Made by a program: the position numbers and the translations under genes. A DNA stretch of 64,000 nucleotides from Campylobacter coli 76339. GTDB taxonomy: Bacteria; Campylobacterota; Campylobacteria; Campylobacterales; Campylobacteraceae. Positions 60,623 through 64,000 of the stretch are shown in pieces; position 1 is the stretch's first letter, and every line of letters begins with the position of its first letter. Location of the stretch: NCBI GenBank assembly GCA_000470055.1, contig HG326877.1:248001-312000 (forward strand), read 5' to 3'. The notes beneath the pieces were generated by a model that was not told where the DNA came from, made no database searches, and was given only the letters and a program-made list of their open reading frames with translations.

Positions 60623-60904
60623 TTACTTACCAATTTTCTTTTGCACAGAACCTTTATGGCCTTTAAATGTGCGTGTTGGAGCAAATTCGCCAAGTTTATA
60701 ACCGATATGATTTTCAGTGATATAAACGGGAATAAAACTTTTGCCATTGTGAACATTGAAAGTTAAACCTATCATATCAGGAATGATAGTACTTCTTCTA
60801 GACCAAGTTTTAATAGGTTTATTATCATTAGCCTTTTTAGCAGCGATGACTTTTTTCATTACATGATCATCAACAAAAGGACCTTTTTTTAGTGATCTAG
60901 CCAT
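60623..60904 (-). CDS. rpsS: Ribosomal protein S19 (uS19)
   Basis: 93 aa. [10 protein letters not shown] start, T-W-S-R-R-S-T-I and the terminal [10 protein letters not shown] motif. Confidence 0.99.
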   Translation of the reverse strand: MARSLKKGPFVDDHVMKKVIAAKKANDNKPIKTWSRRSTIIPDMIGLTFNVHNGKSFIPVYITENHIGYKLGEFAPTRTFKGHKGSVQKKIGK

Positions 60905-60905
60905 C

Positions 60906-61736
60906 TTACTTTCCTTTTCTTCTTGAAATTATTAGCTTATCGCTAGCTTTTTTACGACGCGTTTTCGCACCTTTGGTTGGTTTACCCCATGGAGTTACTG
61001 GATGACGGCCTGAGTTTTTCTTACCTTCACCCCCACCGTGCGGGTGATCTACTGGGTTCATTGCAGAACCACGAGTTTGTGGGCGGATACCTCTGTGGCG
61101 ATTTCTACCTGCTTTACCGATAGTCACATTTGCCCATTCTTCATTACCTACTTCACCTATACTTGCCATACATTCAGCTAGAACTTGTCTCATTTCACCG
61201 CTTGCAAGTCTTAAGATAACATATTTTTCTTCTTTACCCATAAGTTGCGCATAAGCTCCTGCTGAGCGGATCATTTGACCACCTTTGCCTGGCTTTAACT
61301 CAACATTATGAACAATAGTACCCACAGGAATGTTTTTAAGTTTCATTGCATTACCTGGTTTTATATCAAGTCCGCTTTCAGCAGCTGCAACGATATCACC
61401 AACACTTAGTCCGCGTGGTTGAAGAATATATCTTTTTTCACCATCTTTATAAGAAATCAAAGCAATTCTACAATTTCTATATGGATCATATTCGATCGCT
61501 TCTACTTTTCCTTCTATACCAAATTTGCGGCGTTTAAAATCGATAATTCTGTAAAGTTTTTTAGCTCCTGCTTCTTTATGACGGCTTGTAATTCTTCCGT
61601 AACTATTGCGTCCTGCGTGTGCTGGAAGTTTTACAAGTAAAGAGCGTACACTTGGTTTTGCTGTAATATCTTCAGAACTTAAACCTGTAATATATCTTCT
61701 ACTTGGAGTATATGGTTTATAAGTTTTAATTGCCAT
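60906..61736 (-). CDS. rplB: Ribosomal protein L2 (uL2)
   Basis: 276 aa. K-x-Y-K-P-x-T-P-S-R-R start and the peptidyl-transferase-near motif [14 protein letters not shown] (M-N form here). Full length. Confidence 0.99.
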   Translation of the reverse strand: MAIKTYKPYTPSRRYITGLSSEDITAKPSVRSLLVKLPAHAGRNSYGRITSRHKEAGAKKLYRIIDFKRRKFGIEGKVEAIEYDPYRNCRIALISYKDGEKRYILQPRGLSVGDIVAAAESGLDIKPGNAMKLKNIPVGTIVHNVELKPGKGGQMIRSAGAYAQLMGKEEKYVILRLASGEMRQVLAECMASIGEVGNEEWANVTIGKAGRNRHRGIRPQTRGSAMNPVDHPHGGGEGKKNSGRHPVTPWGKPTKGAKTRRKKASDKLIISRRKGK

Positions 61737-61737
61737 C

Positions 61738-62019
61738 TTAAGCCTCCATACTTTCTAAGCTAACACCTTCTGGTAGCTTAACATAGAATTTTTTATAGTC
61801 ATTTCTTTGTCCCAAACGACCTCTAAAGCGTTTTACTTTTCCATCCATTCTTAAAGAATTGATGCTTTGTGGAGTTACACCAAAATATTCTTTTAAAACT
61901 GCTTTTAAGCCTGTTTTAGTCATTTTTGGTGAAGTTTGGATAACTACGACACCTTGTTCTTGTAAATTTAAACTTTTTTCAGTATAAAGTATTGTTTTAA
62001 TATCAGTAATATCTGCCAT
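61738..62019 (-). CDS. rplW: Ribosomal protein L23 (uL23)
   Basis: 93 aa. T-E-K-S pattern near residue 13 and the terminal K-V-K-R-x-R-G-R-L-G-x-R-x-D-Y-K-K. Docking site for trigger factor and SRP near the exit tunnel. Confidence 0.97.
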   Translation of the reverse strand: MADITDIKTILYTEKSLNLQEQGVVVIQTSPKMTKTGLKAVLKEYFGVTPQSINSLRMDGKVKRFRGRLGQRNDYKKFYVKLPEGVSLESMEA

Positions 62020-62021
62020 AA

Positions 62022-62636
62022 TTATCCCTCTTTTGTAATAGATTCTAACGCTGATTTTTCAATGATTACAGCATTAAATACGGATATCAAATAAGCATTA
62101 ACTTCGCTTATATCAACTACATAACAGTTTGCTAAATTTCTATAAGCTAGAAGTGTTTTTTCATCTAGTAAATCTTTAACAATCAAAGCATCTTTAACGC
62201 CAAGTTTTTTAATCACTGCATTTGCATCTTTGGTTTTACCGCTTTCAATAGCTAAAGAATCTGCTGTAAAAAGTGCACCCTTAGCTGCTTTATCAGCTAA
62301 AGCTCTTTCAAGCGCTAATCTTTTTTGCTTTTTATTTACTTTTTGATAATAATTTCTTTCATTTGTTGGACCAAAAGCAACCGCACCGCCTACCCAAACA
62401 TTCGTTCTAGTAGAACCCGCTCTAGCGCCACCACGACCTTTTTGTCTCCAAGGTTTTTTACCACCACCGCTTACATCACTTCTACCTTTAGTATGAGCTG
62501 TATTTGCTCTAAGGCTTGCGAGATAAGATTTTACATATAAATAAAGATTGTGTGGATTTACTTCTGCATATTTTGCAGGTAATTCAAGTTCGCCTGCTTT
62601 TTCTAATTTATCATTTAAAACAACTACTTTACTCAT
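62022..62636 (-). CDS. rplD: Ribosomal protein L4 (uL4)
   Basis: 204 aa. Tunnel loop region with [21 protein letters not shown] near residue 55. In E. coli it is the S10-operon repressor. Overlaps the rplC stop by 4 bases. Confidence 0.98.
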   Translation of the reverse strand: MSKVVVLNDKLEKAGELELPAKYAEVNPHNLYLYVKSYLASLRANTAHTKGRSDVSGGGKKPWRQKGRGGARAGSTRTNVWVGGAVAFGPTNERNYYQKVNKKQKRLALERALADKAAKGALFTADSLAIESGKTKDANAVIKKLGVKDALIVKDLLDEKTLLAYRNLANCYVVDISEVNAYLISVFNAVIIEKSALESITKEG

Positions 62637-63208
62637 TTTGCAATCCTTATTTTACCCATAGCACCGTTATAACCTGGAACTGCACCCTTAACTACTAAAA
62701 TTTTGTTTTCAGCATCATAAGATACAACTTCGTTTTTAACAGTTACTTTAGTATTTCCATAATGTCCTGCCATTTTCATACCTGGTTGAACGCGACCTGG
62801 CCATTCTCTATTACCGATAGATCCATGGCGTCTATGAAATCTTGAACCGTGGCTTGCTGGACCCCCTGCGAAGTTATGTCTTTTCATAACACCGCTATAA
62901 CCTCTACCTTTGGTATTGAAGCTTACTTTTAAAACTTTTGCTTCATTTAATGGAGCTTCATCCAAATCTCCTGCTTCAGTATTTGCTACTTCTAAAGTTG
63001 CAAATCTGTTGAATTCTGCAGAAAGATTATACTTTTTTTGTTGTCCTGCAACACATTTATTATTTACTTTTCCTTTTGAGTATGCAACGATAGCTTTACC
63101 ATTATCAACTTCACATACTTTTGCATTCACAACTCTTAGTAAAGTGACAGCGATACTTGGATTAGCAATTGTTCTACTCATTCCTATTTTTTCTACAATA
63201 TATTCCAT
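62633..63208 (-). CDS. rplC: Ribosomal protein L3 (uL3)
   Basis: 191 aa. Central [13 protein letters not shown] and the H-R-R-H-G-S-I-G motif. Initiates 50S assembly. Confidence 0.99.
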   Translation of the reverse strand: MEYIVEKIGMSRTIANPSIAVTLLRVVNAKVCEVDNGKAIVAYSKGKVNNKCVAGQQKKYNLSAEFNRFATLEVANTEAGDLDEAPLNEAKVLKVSFNTKGRGYSGVMKRHNFAGGPASHGSRFHRRHGSIGNREWPGRVQPGMKMAGHYGNTKVTVKNEVVSYDAENKILVVKGAVPGYNGAMGKIRIAK

Positions 63209-63217
63209 ATTTTATCC

Positions 63218-63529
63218 TTATTTACCCATAGCTCTTACTTCAACGCTAACTTCTGGCGCTAAATCAAGCTTAGTTAAAGAATCAACTGTATCTGGAGTCG
63301 CTGCTACTATATCTAGCATACGCGCGTGAATTCTTATCTCAAACTGCTCACGAGAATCTTTGTTAATATGTGGAGATTTTAAAACTGTATAGCGTTTGAT
63401 CTTAGTAGGCATTGGTATCGGACCTCTGATATCCGCACCTGTTCTTTTGACAGCTTCTACGATTGCTGCAACTGTTCTGTCTAGTACTCGATGGTCATAA
63501 GCTTTTAGCTTAAGCCTGATTCTTTCCAT
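63218..63529 (-). CDS. rpsJ: Ribosomal protein S10 (uS10)
   Basis: 103 aa. M[12 protein letters not shown] start, G-P-I-P-M-P-T-K and V-L-K-S-P-H motifs. First gene of the S10 operon; AAAGGA precedes the ATG. Confidence 0.99.
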   Translation of the reverse strand: MERIRLKLKAYDHRVLDRTVAAIVEAVKRTGADIRGPIPMPTKIKRYTVLKSPHINKDSREQFEIRIHARMLDIVAATPDTVDSLTKLDLAPEVSVEVRAMGK

Positions 63530-63552
63530 GAATTTTCCTTTTAAAAGAACTC

Positions 63553-63569
63553 GTTAGTTTAAAACTAAC
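63553..63569 (-). promoter_or_regulatory. Inverted repeat in the S10-operon leader
   Basis: Seventeen bases with 8-base arms (GTTAGTTT / AAACTAAC) located in the transcribed leader, about 10-25 bases after the predicted transcript start and just before the rpsJ ribosome binding site. May form a small hairpin. Confidence 0.4.
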
Positions 63570-63585
63570 CAAAAATAGAAATGTG

Positions 63586-63615
63586 AGTATAGTAAATTCG
63601 GCTTTTAAATGTCAA
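63586..63615 (-). promoter_or_regulatory. Sigma-70-type promoter of the S10 operon
   Basis: Minus strand TTGACA (63610-63615), 18-base spacer, TATACT (63586-63591). A perfect -35 box is unusual for this genome and fits high constitutive expression. Confidence 0.75.
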
Positions 63616-63663
63616 GGAAATTTTAAAAAAATATAATTATTTTCCTTTTTAAAAGGATGATAA

Positions 63664-63750
63664 ATGATAATAATTGTATTTGATATTTTAAAAATAATCC
63701 ATTTACTAAGTAAACAATTTATTTATAATAATAAACAAAATATTACATAA
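63664..63750 (+). CDS. Possible 28-aa small ORF
   Basis: ATG with AAAAGGA 6-7 bases upstream and TATAAT at 63632-63637. The peptide opens with a hydrophobic Ile/Leu/Phe stretch and ends N-K-Q-N-I-T. Short ORFs are common by chance in DNA this AT-rich, so this is a candidate only. Confidence 0.25.
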   Translation: MIIIVFDILKIIHLLSKQFIYNNKQNIT

Positions 63751-63807
63751 ATTTAATATTTAAAAATAAATTTTAAATATTTAGTAAAAATTTTGTGATT
63801 TTTATGT

Positions 63808-63813
63808 TACAAT
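63808..63813 (+). promoter_or_regulatory. Probable -10 box of the autotransporter-like gene
   Basis: TACAAT preceded by TGT (extended -10 pattern), 43 bases before the ATG at 63857; AGGAG lies 9 bases before that ATG. Confidence 0.45.
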
Positions 63814-63856
63814 TCGCGTTTTTTTATAAATTAAAGAATCTTTAGGAGAATATAAT

Positions 63857-64000
63857 ATGAGTTATCACCCTATTAGAATCAACGAGGGAAGTGATTCGAA
63901 AAATAAATATTTAAATTCTAAGATTTTTTGCGATAACTCTAAAACTCGCAAAATTTTACTTAGTACAGTTACAGCAAGCTTAATTTTCGCTACGCCTAGT
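63857..64000 (+). CDS. N-terminus of an autotransporter-like surface protein (cut by window edge)
   Basis: 48 codons visible, no stop. A long polar start (M-S-Y-H-P-I-R-I-N-E-G...) is followed by a basic patch and a hydrophobic signal segment I-L-L-S-T-V-T-A-S-L-I-F-A-T-P near residues 33-47, the layout of extended signal peptides of large autotransporters, including CapA-like Campylobacter adhesins (recall). The passenger and barrel lie beyond the window, so the call depends on the signal region alone. Confidence 0.5.
   Translation, partial: MSYHPIRINEGSDSKNKYLNSKIFCDNSKTRKILLSTVTASLIFATPS

Larger units (their letters stand above)
63530..63856. other. 327-base AT-rich gap between rpsJ and the autotransporter-like gene
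   Basis: Contains, in order: the rpsJ leader with a hairpin (63553-63569), the S10 promoter (63586-63615), a plus-strand TATAAT (63632-63637) with a 28-codon ORF behind it (63664-63750), a weak Fur-box-like stretch (63665-63679) and the -10 box of the divergent gene (63808-63813). Confidence 0.6.

Overview
The window is a compact, AT-rich bacterial chromosome segment that looks like a thermotolerant Campylobacter close to C. jejuni/C. coli. The evidence is long co-directional operons with 1-14 base overlaps, many TTG/GTG starts, extended -10 promoters without clear -35 boxes, a periplasmic N-glycoprotein (CgpA type) with Asp/Glu-X-Asn-X-Ser/Thr sequons, and a gene order that, from memory, matches two blocks of C. 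jejuni NCTC 11168 (Cj0097-Cj0139 and Cj1669-Cj1708). Species cannot be fixed from the sequence alone.

Layout. 1-3.7 kb: a three-gene restriction locus (95-aa unknown, McrB-like GTPase, McrC-like nuclease cut by the window edge). 3.7-11.9 kb: rimP-rbfA-infB-ylxR-thrB-tsaB-like-lpxC-M23 peptidase-tyrA, all on the minus strand. 11.9-18.4 kb: plus-strand run bamA, an IMPase-family phosphatase, accD, rlmH, dksA, a membrane protein and dusB. 18.5-38.1 kb: a long minus-strand run with an orphan gene behind a possible flagellar-type promoter, then ybeY, recO, a cysteine hydrolase, ttcA, mtnN, fabD, slyD, the Tol-Pal system (tolQRAB-pal-cpoB), F1-ATPase with both b subunits, parAB, birA, fmt and proB. 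38.2-38.7 kb: five tRNA genes (Pro, His, Arg, Arg, Leu in transcription order) from one strong promoter. 38.8-42.8 kb: periplasmic ATP-dependent DNA ligase, AMIN-domain glycoprotein, FtsB-like protein, eno, recA. 42.9-45.1 kb: mqnD, fliQ, murB and an unlisted 57-aa gene. 45.1-53.8 kb: periplasmic protein, cysQ, gltA, antiporter, bioB, topA and an MFS carrier. 53.8-63.5 kb: secY and the S10-spc ribosomal protein operons. 63.5-64 kb: AT-rich spacer and the start of an autotransporter-like gene.

The genes are mainly housekeeping: translation, envelope assembly and division (BamA, LpxC, Tol-Pal, MurB, FtsB-like, SecY), energy (F1-ATPase, citrate synthase, enolase), menaquinone by the futalosine route (MtnN and MqnD), biotin and fatty acid synthesis (BioB, BirA, AccD, FabD) and chromosome maintenance (RecA, RecO, TopA, ParAB). 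No phage, IS element or CRISPR array was seen. The points most worth a second look are the McrBC locus with a domain inserted inside the McrB motor, a probable frameshift in the tail of rplV, non-canonical starts (CTG, possibly ATA), a TtcA with one cluster cysteine missing, two unlisted small ORFs, and a probable rearrangement junction beside the tRNA cluster.
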